Source: Pelobacter sp. UBA6093 (GTDB lineage: Bacteria; Desulfobacterota; Desulfuromonadia; Desulfuromonadales; Syntrophotaleaceae). Taken from it: a stretch of DNA of 20,003 nucleotides. Shown here in pieces: positions 1 to 8,855 of this stretch. Below the pieces are notes generated by a model. That model saw only the letters and a program-made list of their open reading frames with translations. It did no database searches and was not told the origin of the DNA. The position numbers and the translations under genes are program-made. The stretch's first letter is position 1. Every line of letters starts with the position of its first letter. Location: NCBI GenBank assembly GCA_002435955.1, contig DIWZ01000013.1, forward strand, positions 11,746-31,748, given 5' to 3'.

Positions 1-23
1 CTCAGCACTCAGCACTCAGCACT
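1..23. repeat. Heptamer repeat (CAGCACT), right end of an element cut by the window edge
   Basis: Three perfect CAGCACT units occupy 3-23, preceded by the end of a further unit. On the mgtE coding strand this reads as AGTGCTG units whose first A is the last base of the mgtE TAA stop. The same heptamer follows trpS (13202-13447) and prfC (15630-15650). The element probably continues to the left of the window. Confidence 0.85.
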
Positions 24-1381
24 TATCCTCTCAGATAAGGCAAAAACAACGTAGCGGTACCGAAATAGATCAGAATCCCGGTGATATCGTTGGCCGTCTG
101 CACAAACGGGCTGGAGGCGATGGCCGGATCGATGCCGACACGCTTGAAAAAGCTCGGCGCCATCACGCCCATGGTCGCCGCCACGGTCATGGCCGACACC
201 ATGGCCAGTCCGACCACCATTCCCAGATAAATATTGTGGTGCCACAAGTAGGCCACCAGCCCGACGGTCAACCCGCACACCATCCCCATGATGATGCCGA
301 CCCGCAATTCCTTGAGAAACACCTTGCGCAGGCAGGAAAAATCGATGGCACCGGTGGCAAAGCCGCGCACCACGATGGTTGCCGACTGTCCGCCGACATT
401 GCCCCCCATACCGGTGATAACCGGGATGAAGGTGATCAGGGCAATGACCGCTTCGAGGGTTAGTTTGAAACGCCACATGAGGTAACCGGTGATGATGCCC
501 CCGAACAGGTTGGTAATTAGCCAGGGCAGGCGCAGCCGGGCAACCTTGAAGGATTTGTCGCCGTAAAGCAATTCCTCCTCGCTGGCACCGACCATTTTAT
601 AGATATCCTCGGTGGCTTCCTCGCGCAACACGTCAATGATGTCATCGACGGTGATAAGCCCGACCAGCTTGTTCCACTCGTCCACTACCGGCACGGCCAG
701 AATATTGTACCGCGCGACCAGTTGCGCAACCTCCTCCTGATCCTTGTCGGTACGCACGCTGATCACATCCGTGACCATGATATCCTTGAGACACTTGGAA
801 GGTGACACCATCAGTAACTGGCGCAGCGACAGCACCCCGACCAGATGATTGTGGCGATCCACGACATACAGGTAGAACACCATCTCCACATCTTTGGCCT
901 GCTGCAAGGCATCGATGGCCTGCTGCACGGTTGTGTCTTCGGGCAGGCAGAAAAACTCCGTCGACATAATTCCGCCGGCGGTGTCCTCTTCGTACTTGAG
1001 CAGTTGCTCGATCTCCTCCGAATGCTCATCCTTCATGGTGTTGAGGATTTCTTCGGCAATCTCCTCGGGCATGTTGCGGATGATTTCGACGGCGTCGTCG
1101 TACGGCATCTCCTGGAGGACCTCGGTGATAGCCTCCTGGCCGATTTTTTCGAGTAATTGCGCGCCGCTGACATAATCGAGCTCCGACAGCACGCTGGCAG
1201 CGGTTTCGGTATCCTCGATAAGGTTGAACAGCGTCTGCTGTTCCTTGGGCGTCAGATAGGGAAAAAGGTGGGCCACATCGGCAGGATGTGTTTTGCTGAG
1301 AACTTTGGCCAGGTTTGCGTAGGCTTCGCGCCGAATCAGTTTTTTAATGGTATCCAGAAGAATTTGCAGTTTCTGATCCAT
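23..1381 (-). CDS. mgtE: MgtE-type magnesium channel/transporter
   Basis: This 452-aa protein is a full-length MgtE, an inner-membrane Mg2+ channel gated by cytoplasmic Mg2+. The first ~130 residues are the helical MgtE N domain. Two CBS domains follow (about 138-200 and 202-262), then a plug-helix region and a C-terminal membrane domain from about residue 285 with five hydrophobic segments. Family landmarks are visible: PVITGMGGNVGGQSAT in the first part of the pore domain, and DPAIASSPFVQTANDITG near the end, which carries the Asp expected at the selectivity filter. The ATG at 1381 is preceded by GAGAGGGG at good spacing. The gene is last in the minus-strand run, 90 bp after the pseudopilin gene, and has its own promoter candidate. 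The stop codon abuts the heptamer repeat at the window edge. Confidence 0.97.
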   Translation of the reverse strand: MDQKLQILLDTIKKLIRREAYANLAKVLSKTHPADVAHLFPYLTPKEQQTLFNLIEDTETAASVLSELDYVSGAQLLEKIGQEAITEVLQEMPYDDAVEIIRNMPEEIAEEILNTMKDEHSEEIEQLLKYEEDTAGGIMSTEFFCLPEDTTVQQAIDALQQAKDVEMVFYLYVVDRHNHLVGVLSLRQLLMVSPSKCLKDIMVTDVISVRTDKDQEEVAQLVARYNILAVPVVDEWNKLVGLITVDDIIDVLREEATEDIYKMVGASEEELLYGDKSFKVARLRLPWLITNLFGGIITGYLMWRFKLTLEAVIALITFIPVITGMGGNVGGQSATIVVRGFATGAIDFSCLRKVFLKELRVGIIMGMVCGLTVGLVAYLWHHNIYLGMVVGLAMVSAMTVAATMGVMAPSFFKRVGIDPAIASSPFVQTANDITGILIYFGTATLFLPYLRG

Positions 1382-1416
1382 GGCGCCCCTCTCTTAAAAA
1401 CATATTCAAACAAGCG

Positions 1417-1446
1417 AAGGTAACACCACGTCCGGGAGCATGTCAA
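1417..1446 (-). promoter_or_regulatory. Candidate sigma-70 promoter of mgtE
   Basis: A perfect TTGACA (-35) lies at 1441-1446 on the minus strand, with an 18-bp spacer to a weak -10, TACCTT, at 1417-1422. It sits in the 90-bp gap between the pseudopilin stop and the mgtE start, leaving a 5' UTR of about 30 nt. The -10 matches only three consensus positions, so confidence is moderate. Confidence 0.4.
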
Positions 1447-1471
1447 CGCCTCACGCAAACATTCGAAGTGG

Positions 1472-1987
1472 CTACGGAACCGATTCAGCTCCGTTTTGGG
1501 CACTCTCCTCACCCCCCTCACCCTCCGCACCCTGCCCCGGCTCAAACACGAACTTCCAGTCCCGGTAACTGGTCGCCTTGCGAAAGGCGTCGTATTCAGA
1601 AGGAAAACCGTCCCGCCGGAAAGGCTGGCCGTCATCGGCGCTATAAACCCCCCGTATGGCCCCGGAAGAATCACGGACCAGCTCAAAAGGCGCGCCGGTC
1701 ATGGGATCAGGGTATAATCGCCGAAGGTGACGTTGAAGGAAGAGGGCACGACGGTCCTCAAGCAACTCTTCGAGTCGCTTCGGATAGATCCCCCAGGCAT
1801 TGTGAAAACTGACGATCGCCCGCCGGTACTGGTCGCCGCGAAAAAACAACTCTGCCTCACGATCCCGTTGCACGGTAGCCTTCCAGGAACTGCCGGCGAT
1901 CCCCGCCGACAGTCCCAGAATCACTATAGCCACCAGCACCATCAGCAGGGTACTGCCACGTTCGCCACGTTTTGCTCGTCGCGTCAT
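1472..1987 (-). CDS. Type II secretion/pilin-like prepilin (GspG-like pseudopilin)
   Basis: The 171-aa product starts with a basic leader ending RGERG, followed by STLLMVLVAIVILGL. This is the class III signal peptide plus hydrophobic helix of prepilin-like proteins, cut by prepilin peptidase after the Gly. The rest resembles the GspG-like family (AELFFRGDQYRRAI, YPKRLEELLEDRR, LYPDPMTG) and ends in a Glu/Gly-rich tail. The ATG at 1987 is chosen because GGGGAGG lies 6 nt upstream and the leader then has normal length; an in-frame ATG at 2044 has no such support. Mature position 5, almost always Glu in this superfamily, is Met. It follows the ydbL-like gene by 80 bp, with no other secretion genes in view. 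Likely an accessory pseudopilin; the machine it serves is unknown. Confidence 0.8.
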   Translation of the reverse strand: MTRRAKRGERGSTLLMVLVAIVILGLSAGIAGSSWKATVQRDREAELFFRGDQYRRAIVSFHNAWGIYPKRLEELLEDRRALFLQRHLRRLYPDPMTGAPFELVRDSSGAIRGVYSADDGQPFRRDGFPSEYDAFRKATSYRDWKFVFEPGQGAEGEGGEESAQNGAESVP

Positions 1988-2067
1988 ATCAAGCCTCCCC
2001 GACGGCAGGAGGTTGTCCGCACAGTGATGTATCCCGTGAAGCATCCTCCGTGTTTGGCAGGTAGAGA

Positions 2068-2682
2068 CTATTTGCGTTGCCAGTTGCCGCTACCCTTCTC
2101 GATATACCAGCCGGAGTCCGCCTGGGCCTGCCAGGATTCGACAAAAACATCCTGTACCTGGGCAGGCGTGGCCGTACGATTGGGATTTTTGCCAATTTCA
2201 CCGGCAATCTCGCTGTACAGCCGCAGGCGGTCCTGATTTTCGGCATTCACCAGGCGTTGCACCTGCCCGCGTCCACGCAGATCGAGGCCTTCCAGGGTTC
2301 TGACCTTGAGCAGACCATCCTGGCCGATACCAATCTGCCCGGCAGCGAGATAGGGGCGCAACTCGCCGGTACGCTGTTTCATGGTCTCTTTGATGGCGCG
2401 AATCTGCGGCGTACTGATGTTGATATCCTCACCGTTTATGCCATTTGCCGCCCAGGCGGTGGACGGACCGACAAGCATATTCAGCAGACTGGTCGGACCC
2501 ACTTCCGAAGAGGGCTCCGGTTTCGGCGGCGCAGTCTGGCTGTCAGACTCGCCCCAGACCTCGTGAACGATCCGATCGGCCGCGCTGCGTACCTCTTCGG
2601 CCGGAAAATAGATATTGATGGTCACGCAAGCGGCCACCATGCAAAGTGCCAGCATCGAACCGAGAAGGGAACGTTTTTTCAT
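2068..2682 (-). CDS. ydbL: YdbL-like (DUF1318) lipoprotein, partner of YdbH
   Basis: A 204-aa protein with a signal peptide and lipobox (CMVAAC, Cys19), so probably a lipoprotein; Val at +2 does not predict inner-membrane retention. The C-terminal ~100 residues match the YdbL/DUF1318 family: TGELRPYLAAGQIG, DGLLKVR, VNAENQDRLRLYSEIA, and the characteristic end WYIEKGSGNWQRK. In E. coli, YdbL is a non-lipidated periplasmic protein encoded with the bridge protein YdbH and the lipoprotein YnbE, which together support lipid transport to the outer membrane. Here the N terminus after the lipid Cys (VTINIYFPAEE) resembles the YnbE beta-strand, so the protein may combine YnbE- and YdbL-like parts (inference). 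The ATG at 2682 has GGAGAGG upstream; the longer frame from 2832 runs into the MITE-like element and is not used. Confidence 0.85.
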   Translation of the reverse strand: MKKRSLLGSMLALCMVAACVTINIYFPAEEVRSAADRIVHEVWGESDSQTAPPKPEPSSEVGPTSLLNMLVGPSTAWAANGINGEDINISTPQIRAIKETMKQRTGELRPYLAAGQIGIGQDGLLKVRTLEGLDLRGRGQVQRLVNAENQDRLRLYSEIAGEIGKNPNRTATPAQVQDVFVESWQAQADSGWYIEKGSGNWQRK

Positions 2683-2711
2683 AAAAGCCTCTCCGTAATC
2701 GCAATCCAGGT

Positions 2712-2890
2712 TAGTGTCCATCCGGAAACTATGGAGGGACACGGTGTGGGTTTCTATGGGAAACGAGAAATTTTTCCCAAGGTCAAGGAAATCAAGCGCT
2801 TGCACGGAGGCGTAGATGTCTACGCCGCACACGCAAGCGTGCGGATTGACGCCGAGATTGGGGAAAAGGGCCGTTTCCGGATGAAAACTA
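2712..2890. mobile_element. MITE-like palindromic element with TA-flanked inverted repeats
   Basis: GTGTCCATCCGGAAAC (2714-2729) and GTTTCCGGATGAAAAC (2873-2888) are inverted copies of each other (14 of 16, the inner 11 perfect), and each is flanked by TA. The interior is rich in palindromes: a stem 2714-2723/2733-2742 (9 of 10), CAAGCGCTTG at 2793-2802, GGCGTAGATGTCTACGCC at 2809-2826, and CCGCAC/GTGCGG at 2825-2844. The two halves are imperfect complements around 2817. No credible ORF is present. Size, TIRs and TA flanks suggest a non-autonomous element of the IS630/Tc1-mariner type (inference). It fills most of the 259-bp ydbH-ydbL gap. Confidence 0.65.
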
Positions 2891-2941
2891 GTGGTTCAAT
2901 TTCTTCATACTGCTTAACTATATCGCCGCAACCGGGCAAAA

Positions 2942-5900
2942 TCAATCGGCGCGCGAGCCTGTGCGATCGATGCGTTTCAGACGTCGCAGCATTTCACGAA
3001 AGGAAATCGGTTGCTCCGACGCGACAATATCGATCTTGGGCGGCAGCACGCCGCCATCCACCAGATAACGTCGGCTGTCCGGGCGGGCCGTACCATGCAG
3101 GGTAAAGACATCTTCCGCCAATTCACACTGGATACCGATACGACGATAGCGGTAAAAATCCACAAATCGGTAAACGCCCCTCGAAAGAGCCGCGGATAAT
3201 CCGCCCTGGCTGAGAATAGACAGATTATTCAATGCCTTGACACTGATGTTGCGGCGGCCTTCAAGGCGGGTTTGAAGTCCTGCTGAAAAATGGGACGGGG
3301 TGGCGCCATACAACTGCAGTCCATGCACCTGACCATCGACCACCCCATGGACGGCGCCGAACTCAAAGGTCTGGGTCAGCAGGAACAGGTCGATACCGGA
3401 AAACTCGATATCGCCTTTGAACTGGGGAAGTCCCAGGGAAAAAGGATCCAGTTGCAGGTTGCGCAGCCGCAGGTTCCCGCCAAAGGCCTCGATCCGCAGC
3501 TCACCGTCGGAACTTAAGACACCGTCGGCATAGCGGATGTGCCCGAGATCGGCGTTGACGGCACCTTCCATGGGCACCACGCCGAGCTCGGAGGTAAGGA
3601 GCTGCAGGTCAATCCCCGCCAGCAGGATCCGCGTCTCCAACTGCAAGCCGCCGCTGGCGTACCCCGCCTGCAACTGCTCCACGTTCACCAGCCCACCGCC
3701 CACCGTCAGGCGCAAGCCATGATCCAGAACTACTCGGTTGGTCCCGACAGTCAACTCCAGGGATCGGTCCGCCAGGCGCACCGGACCGCAGACCATTCGG
3801 TCGAATGTCAGACGCCCACGGCGCAGCGGTTGCCCCGGACGGTCGTTGGCCGGCAGCGCCAGATCCAGAGGGATACGGCCATTTCCGCCTTGCACCGTCA
3901 ACCTGGCACGCGGCCAATCAGCCGCCAGATTCTGCAGCCGCGTTTCGCCCTGCAGATGCCAGTTGCCGGCTGTACCGGTCAGGGCCAGACTCGCCTCCAG
4001 GGCGCCAGCCAGGCTGAGATCGGCCAGTACCGGACGCAGTTCCCGGACAAGATCACGGCCACGGCCGTCCCAGGCATCGCTCAGGTCGGCGATCTTCAGG
4101 GTGCCGTTCAGGGTCAGACGGTCAGCCAGGCGCTCGCCCTGGGCACGCAAAATGCCCAGCCCCGCAACATCCAGTTTAAGGTCGATCAGCTCCAGCCAGG
4201 ATTTTTCCGGGTGCCAGCTGCCAAACACCGCAACATCAACCGGCAGCGCCCCCAGCTCTCCATACCAGGCACCCCACAATGCCTCCGTAGCGGAAATCCG
4301 GCCATCCATGCGCATTTCCAGGGGAGCCTTGTGGCCGGCGCGGCAAACCAGCCCTTGCAAGTGAATTTGCCCACCCGCCACACCGGCCAGGCCATCGGGA
4401 CTCATCAGGTCCATCGGTCCCAAGTCGAGCTCCGCAAAACGCACCTGCCAGTTACCCTGCTCGAAGCGCGCATCGAAGCGGGACTGCAATGCCCCTTCGC
4501 CGAACCGGTCATGGGCAATGCGCGTGCGCAAACTGCCGGCGGAGAGATTGAAGCGCTGGCCGAGAACGGCGACACGCCCGGCTAAAACCACGTCCTGCAG
4601 CGTCCCCTGCCGGGTCGCAACCAGTTTGGCACGCAACGTCGCGTCGGCCAGCCAGCCTTGTTCGCCGCGCGTCAGCATTGCCTTGGCGGCGACCGTCTGC
4701 GCATCCAGCAACCACGGCAGCTGACTTTGATCCACCATGAGCCTGCGCAGGCGCGACCAGGGGCTTGGCGCCAGCTCAACCCGCAGTTGCCGCATATCAC
4801 CGGCCAGACTCGCCAGCGGTTTGCCGGCCAGCAACGCGCTTGCAGCGGCATGCCAGGCTCCTTTGCGTTTTTCCAGGGTCCCTTGCAGCGTCAGCGCCGA
4901 AATATCGACCTGGGCTCCGGCTGGAACGCCGCGACCGGGTTTCCCCCGCAGCACATAGGACAGCGACAGGTCCTCGTCCTGCAACCGGCCTTCGGCCCGC
5001 AACTCGGCGGCGCCCGCCACGGGCAGGGGAACACGCCCCAGCAGTTGCTGCTGCAGTTGCACGGGATCATCCACCAACAGGGTTAATGTCCCCTGCGGCG
5101 CTGATGAACCGGCCTTAAAGGCCACCGTTCCGGTGGTGCCCCCCTGCAACGCAAATACCCCCGTGCCCTGCCATTGGCCGTCTCGCGACTGCGCTGCAAG
5201 TCCGAGGGATGCAAGCGGCAACGTGAAACCGGGAGAATGCAGTCGCCCGTCCGTCATGGATAAACCGACGTCCAGGCTTTTAGTTCGCCAGTCAGCCGTG
5301 ACGCTCACATCGTTCAGGAAAATGTCCCAATTCGCCGACAAAGGCGAAGGGAAGGAGAACGCCGCCATCCAGAGTTCCAGATCGCTGCGCGTTACAGAGC
5401 CGATATCAAGCGCAACGCGTAGATGCCCGCCCCCCTGTCCGGCCGGCAGGGACAACCGGACCGGCTCCCTCAACAGCGATCGTTCCTGCCATTTCAGCGA
5501 GGAAATACCCAGTTGCAGTCCATTGCGCCACTGTCCCGCACCGTCCGCCTCGACAGCGATGGGGGTGTCTGCCATCAACCGGCCGGCAAATGCGAAGTCG
5601 AACGCCGCACCACCGCGCAAGGAAAAGTTGATGTCATGCAAAGCCAAAGGGTGCGTGGGGTGGGCATACGCGAAGCGTCCGTCGCGCAGCGTCAGGGCGC
5701 CGATGGTAAAAGGCAGTTCGGCGGGGATAACCACAGGGGTATCCGACGGAGGTCCTGGGAAAATTACGATATCGGGCGAAACCAGCTCGACGGAGGTCAG
5801 GCGCCGCCGCAACAGATCGCGTAACGATGGGATCAGCCGCAGGCGTTCCAGGGTGATATGGTAGCGGTGGGGGTGCTGCACAGACAGGTCGGAAAGGGTC

Positions 5901-6124
5901 AGGCCGCCAGTTTCCCAGACCAGCCGTCCGGCAGTCACTTCGGCCTGCAACCGCTCGGCAGCCAGGCGCACCAGGCGGGGGCGCACCACGCCATCGAGAA
6001 ACCAATCGGAAATCAGCAGGCCTGCTCCCACTGTCAGCCCCGAAAGGATGACCAGGAGAATCAACAGCGACAGCAGACCTTTACGATGAGCCAACCTCAT
6101 GCGGCGCCCCCGATGGCTAGCCAT
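2942..6124 (-). CDS. ydbH: YdbH-family AsmA-like intermembrane lipid-transport protein
   Basis: A 1060-aa protein with one N-terminal membrane helix (about residues 15-38, LLSLLILLVILSGLTVGAGLL) and a long beta-rich periplasmic part with repeated AsmA/TamB-like patterns (ISSLKWQERSLLREPVRLSLP and similar). The C-terminal ~120 residues fit the YdbH/dicarboxylate-transport domain (NISVKALNNLSILSQG, GVYRFVDFYRYRRIGIQCEL, DGGVLPPKIDIV, SFREMLRRL). In E. coli, YdbH, TamB and YhdP are partly redundant proteins for phospholipid movement between the membranes, and YdbH spans the envelope together with YnbE. Identification rests on this architecture and on the adjacent ydbL. It starts 55 bp after polA, so it may be cotranscribed. 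The start is uncertain: ATG 6124 has no clear ribosome site, while ATG 6100 has GGGGG upstream. Confidence 0.85.
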   Translation of the reverse strand: MASHRGRRMRLAHRKGLLSLLILLVILSGLTVGAGLLISDWFLDGVVRPRLVRLAAERLQAEVTAGRLVWETGGLTLSDLSVQHPHRYHITLERLRLIPSLRDLLRRRLTSVELVSPDIVIFPGPPSDTPVVIPAELPFTIGALTLRDGRFAYAHPTHPLALHDINFSLRGGAAFDFAFAGRLMADTPIAVEADGAGQWRNGLQLGISSLKWQERSLLREPVRLSLPAGQGGGHLRVALDIGSVTRSDLELWMAAFSFPSPLSANWDIFLNDVSVTADWRTKSLDVGLSMTDGRLHSPGFTLPLASLGLAAQSRDGQWQGTGVFALQGGTTGTVAFKAGSSAPQGTLTLLVDDPVQLQQQLLGRVPLPVAGAAELRAEGRLQDEDLSLSYVLRGKPGRGVPAGAQVDISALTLQGTLEKRKGAWHAAASALLAGKPLASLAGDMRQLRVELAPSPWSRLRRLMVDQSQLPWLLDAQTVAAKAMLTRGEQGWLADATLRAKLVATRQGTLQDVVLAGRVAVLGQRFNLSAGSLRTRIAHDRFGEGALQSRFDARFEQGNWQVRFAELDLGPMDLMSPDGLAGVAGGQIHLQGLVCRAGHKAPLEMRMDGRISATEALWGAWYGELGALPVDVAVFGSWHPEKSWLELIDLKLDVAGLGILRAQGERLADRLTLNGTLKIADLSDAWDGRGRDLVRELRPVLADLSLAGALEASLALTGTAGNWHLQGETRLQNLAADWPRARLTVQGGNGRIPLDLALPANDRPGQPLRRGRLTFDRMVCGPVRLADRSLELTVGTNRVVLDHGLRLTVGGGLVNVEQLQAGYASGGLQLETRILLAGIDLQLLTSELGVVPMEGAVNADLGHIRYADGVLSSDGELRIEAFGGNLRLRNLQLDPFSLGLPQFKGDIEFSGIDLFLLTQTFEFGAVHGVVDGQVHGLQLYGATPSHFSAGLQTRLEGRRNISVKALNNLSILSQGGLSAALSRGVYRFVDFYRYRRIGIQCELAEDVFTLHGTARPDSRRYLVDGGVLPPKIDIVASEQPISFREMLRRLKRIDRTGSRAD

Positions 6125-6179
6125 GGACAGTTGCGGCAGATTTTTTCAAGGATAACCAGGGCATATCGCCCCCGGACAA

Positions 6180-8855
6180 TCAGTGAGCTTCGCACCAGTT
6201 ACGACCGACCCCGATATCGACCGACAGCGGCACATCCAGCGCAACGGCATGCTCCATCTCCTCACGCACCAGCTTTTCCACAGCGGCCTGTTCCGCGACC
6301 GGCACGTCGAACACCAGTTCGTCATGTACCTGCAGCACCATCTTGGCTTGCAGGTTTTCAGCCTTCAACCGCGCGTGAATCCGCACCATGGCCAGCTTGA
6401 TGATGTCTGCCGCCGAGCCCTGGATGGGGTAGTTGATGGCGTTCCGTTCGGCATAGCCACGCACTGCGCCATTTTTGCTGGCGATCTCCGGCACGGCGCA
6501 ACGTCGGCCGAGCAGGGTTGTGACATACTGTTTATCGCGGGCTTCGGCTTTTTTGGTTTCCATGAACACCAGCACCCGGGGGTAACGGGCAAAATAATTA
6601 TCGATATAGGCCTGAGCTTCCTTGCGGCCGATGCCGAGAGATTTGGCCAGGCCGAAGGCGCTCATGCCGTACAACACGCCGAAATTGATGGTCTTGGCCT
6701 GGCGGCGCATCTCCGGCGTGACCATCTCCAGAAACACGTCGAAAATCTCGCTGGCGGTGCGGGTATGGATATCCTCACCGCGGGCAAAACTCTCCTTGAG
6801 GGCCGGTTCATCGGCCATGTGGGCCAGAATGCGCAATTCCACCTGGGAATAGTCGGCCGCCAGCAGCACATTCCCCTCGGCCGGCACGAACGCTTCGCGA
6901 ATGCGGCGTCCCTCTTCGCTGCGAATGGGGATGTTCTGCAAATTCGGATCGCTCGATGAGAGCCGACCGGTGGCGGTGACCGTCTGATTGAAGGACGTGT
7001 GAATGCGGCCGGTATCGGGGTTGATCAACTTGGGCAGCGCATCGCAATAGGTGCTTTTGAGTTTGGACACGGAGCGGAAATCCAGTACCTGCGCGGCAAT
7101 GGCGTGATCCTCCGCCAGTTCCGTAAGGACTTCAACATCGGTGGACCATCCGGTCTTGGTCTTCTTGCCGCGCGGCAGTTTCAGGTACTCGAACAGCACC
7201 TCGCCGAGTTGCTTGGGAGAACCAACGTTAAATGACCGGCCGGCCAGTTCATGGATATGCTTTTCCAGCACCGCCAGCCGTACTTTCATATCCGCCGACA
7301 ATCCCTGGAGAAAATCGGCGTCGATGCGGACCCCCTGCCACTCCATATCGGTGAGCACCGCTACCAGCGGCAATTCCACCTCGCGGAACAGGCTGTCCTG
7401 GCCTGTTTCGACCAGCCGCGGTTCCAGCTTGTCGGCCAGACGCAAGGTAATATCGGCATCTTCAGCTGCGTAGATCGTAGCTTTTTCGACCTCGACTTCC
7501 GCGAAACCGATCTGGTTCTTGCCCTTACCGGTCATCTCGGCGTAGCTGATGGTGCGATACCCGAGCAACTCCGACGCCAGGGTGTCGAGTCCGTGGGACT
7601 TGGCTGCCGGGTTGGCCAGATAAGAGGCCAGCATGGTATCGCAGCTCAGCCCCGCCACCTCCAACCCGGCGCGCCGCAGCACCAGCAGATCGTATTTGGC
7701 GTTCTGAGCGACCTTGGCCAATTGCGGATCCGCCAGCAGCGGTTGCAGCTTTTCGACTACCAGGGTACGGTCGAGCTGCTGTGGCACCCCCAGATAGCGA
7801 TGCCCCACCGGCAGGTACCAGCCTTCGCCGGGCTTCACGGCAAACGAAAGGCCGACCAGATCGGCACGGGTGGCAACCAGGCTGGTGGTTTCCGTGTCGA
7901 AAGCGAAACGGCCGGCCTGTTTCAGGGCATTGCACAGATCATCCAGCTGCGCCTCGCTCACGACACTCCGGTAGCCCTCGCCGCTGGCGCGTTCATCGCT
8001 GGAAAACTCCTGCAGCAGCTTGTGAAATTCCAGTTCCTTGAACAGGGTAGTGAGTGCCTCCCGGTTCGGCTCGCTAAGTGCGAAGTTGTCGTAATCGACC
8101 TCCAGCGGCAGGTCGTCCACCAGCTTGACCAGGGTTTTCGACAAGCGGGCCTGCTCGCCGAACAGGCGCAGGTTTTCCTGACGCTTTTTACCGGATACCT
8201 TGTCGATGTTGGCCAGCAGGTTTTCCACGCTGCCGAATTGTATGATCAACTCGCGCGCGGTCTTCTCGCCGATCCCCGGCACTCCCGGAACGTTGTCGGA
8301 ACTGTCGCCGGCCAGGGCCTGCACCTCCACCACCTTGTCGGGACTGCCGCCGAACCGCGCGGCAACTTCGGCCAGACCGACCACCTGGTCTTTCATGGTG
8401 TCGAGCAGACGAACCTGATCGCTGACGATCTGCATCAGGTCCTTGTCGCCGGTAACCACCGTGACGGCCATGCCCCGTTCGGCAAAACACCGCGCCAGGG
8501 TGGCGATGATATCGTCCGCCTCGTAGCCTTCAAGCTCCAGTCCCGGCATATTGAAGGCCTGCACCAACTGTTTGATGACGGGGATCTGCGGGCGCAGATC
8601 TTCGGGCATGACAGCGCGGTTGGCCTTGTATTCAGGGTAGAGTTCCTTGCGAAAGGTCGGCCCCCTGGCATCGAAAATCACCGCCAGGTGATCGGGATGT
8701 TCCTCGCGTACCACCTTGAGCAGCATATTGGTGAAGCCGAATATGGCATTGGTGGCCATCCCCTTCGAATTGGACAACTGCCGGATGGCATAGTAGGCCC
8801 GGTAGATATATGATGAACCGTCGACAAGGTAGATACGCTGGGGCTGGTCTGTCAT
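6180..8855 (-). CDS. polA: DNA polymerase I
   Basis: The 891-aa product has all three PolI domains. Residues 1 to ~290 are the 5'-3' flap exonuclease (YLVDGSSYIYRAYYA, GYEADDIIATLA, VTGDKDLMQIV, GIGEKTA). The 3'-5' exonuclease keeps its metal ligands: DTE at 320-322, NAKYD (Exo II) and YAAEDAD (Exo III), so proofreading should be active. The polymerase domain shows motif A DYSQVELRI (Asp668), motif B RRQAKTINFGVLYG, and motif C QVHDELVFD (Asp845). The 177-residue spacing between the catalytic aspartates equals that of E. coli Pol I. It fills gaps and removes RNA primers in replication and repair. ATG 8855 (MTDQPQRIYLVDG) is preferred over 8885 by family alignment, with GAGGG upstream. It is divergent from lon and leads the ydbH-ydbL run. 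Confidence 0.98.
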   Translation of the reverse strand: MTDQPQRIYLVDGSSYIYRAYYAIRQLSNSKGMATNAIFGFTNMLLKVVREEHPDHLAVIFDARGPTFRKELYPEYKANRAVMPEDLRPQIPVIKQLVQAFNMPGLELEGYEADDIIATLARCFAERGMAVTVVTGDKDLMQIVSDQVRLLDTMKDQVVGLAEVAARFGGSPDKVVEVQALAGDSSDNVPGVPGIGEKTARELIIQFGSVENLLANIDKVSGKKRQENLRLFGEQARLSKTLVKLVDDLPLEVDYDNFALSEPNREALTTLFKELEFHKLLQEFSSDERASGEGYRSVVSEAQLDDLCNALKQAGRFAFDTETTSLVATRADLVGLSFAVKPGEGWYLPVGHRYLGVPQQLDRTLVVEKLQPLLADPQLAKVAQNAKYDLLVLRRAGLEVAGLSCDTMLASYLANPAAKSHGLDTLASELLGYRTISYAEMTGKGKNQIGFAEVEVEKATIYAAEDADITLRLADKLEPRLVETGQDSLFREVELPLVAVLTDMEWQGVRIDADFLQGLSADMKVRLAVLEKHIHELAGRSFNVGSPKQLGEVLFEYLKLPRGKKTKTGWSTDVEVLTELAEDHAIAAQVLDFRSVSKLKSTYCDALPKLINPDTGRIHTSFNQTVTATGRLSSSDPNLQNIPIRSEEGRRIREAFVPAEGNVLLAADYSQVELRILAHMADEPALKESFARGEDIHTRTASEIFDVFLEMVTPEMRRQAKTINFGVLYGMSAFGLAKSLGIGRKEAQAYIDNYFARYPRVLVFMETKKAEARDKQYVTTLLGRRCAVPEIASKNGAVRGYAERNAINYPIQGSAADIIKLAMVRIHARLKAENLQAKMVLQVHDELVFDVPVAEQAAVEKLVREEMEHAVALDVPLSVDIGVGRNWCEAH

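Noticed and set aside
2880..2941. Possible ynbE beginning (MKKLNH) between ydbH and ydbL
   Set aside because: Stops after six codons, has no ribosome site, no lipobox, and overlaps the right end of the MITE-like element.
2077..3105. 342-aa plus-strand ORF across ydbL, the MITE-like element and the end of ydbH
   Set aside because: Antisense to well-supported genes, with no recognisable domain; a shadow of high GC content.
3539..4585. 348-aa ORF antisense to ydbH
   Set aside because: Low-complexity Gln/Arg/Pro-rich shadow of the ydbH frame; no start signals or domains.
7251..8813. 520-aa ORF antisense to polA
   Set aside because: Shadow frame opposite a complete DNA polymerase I.
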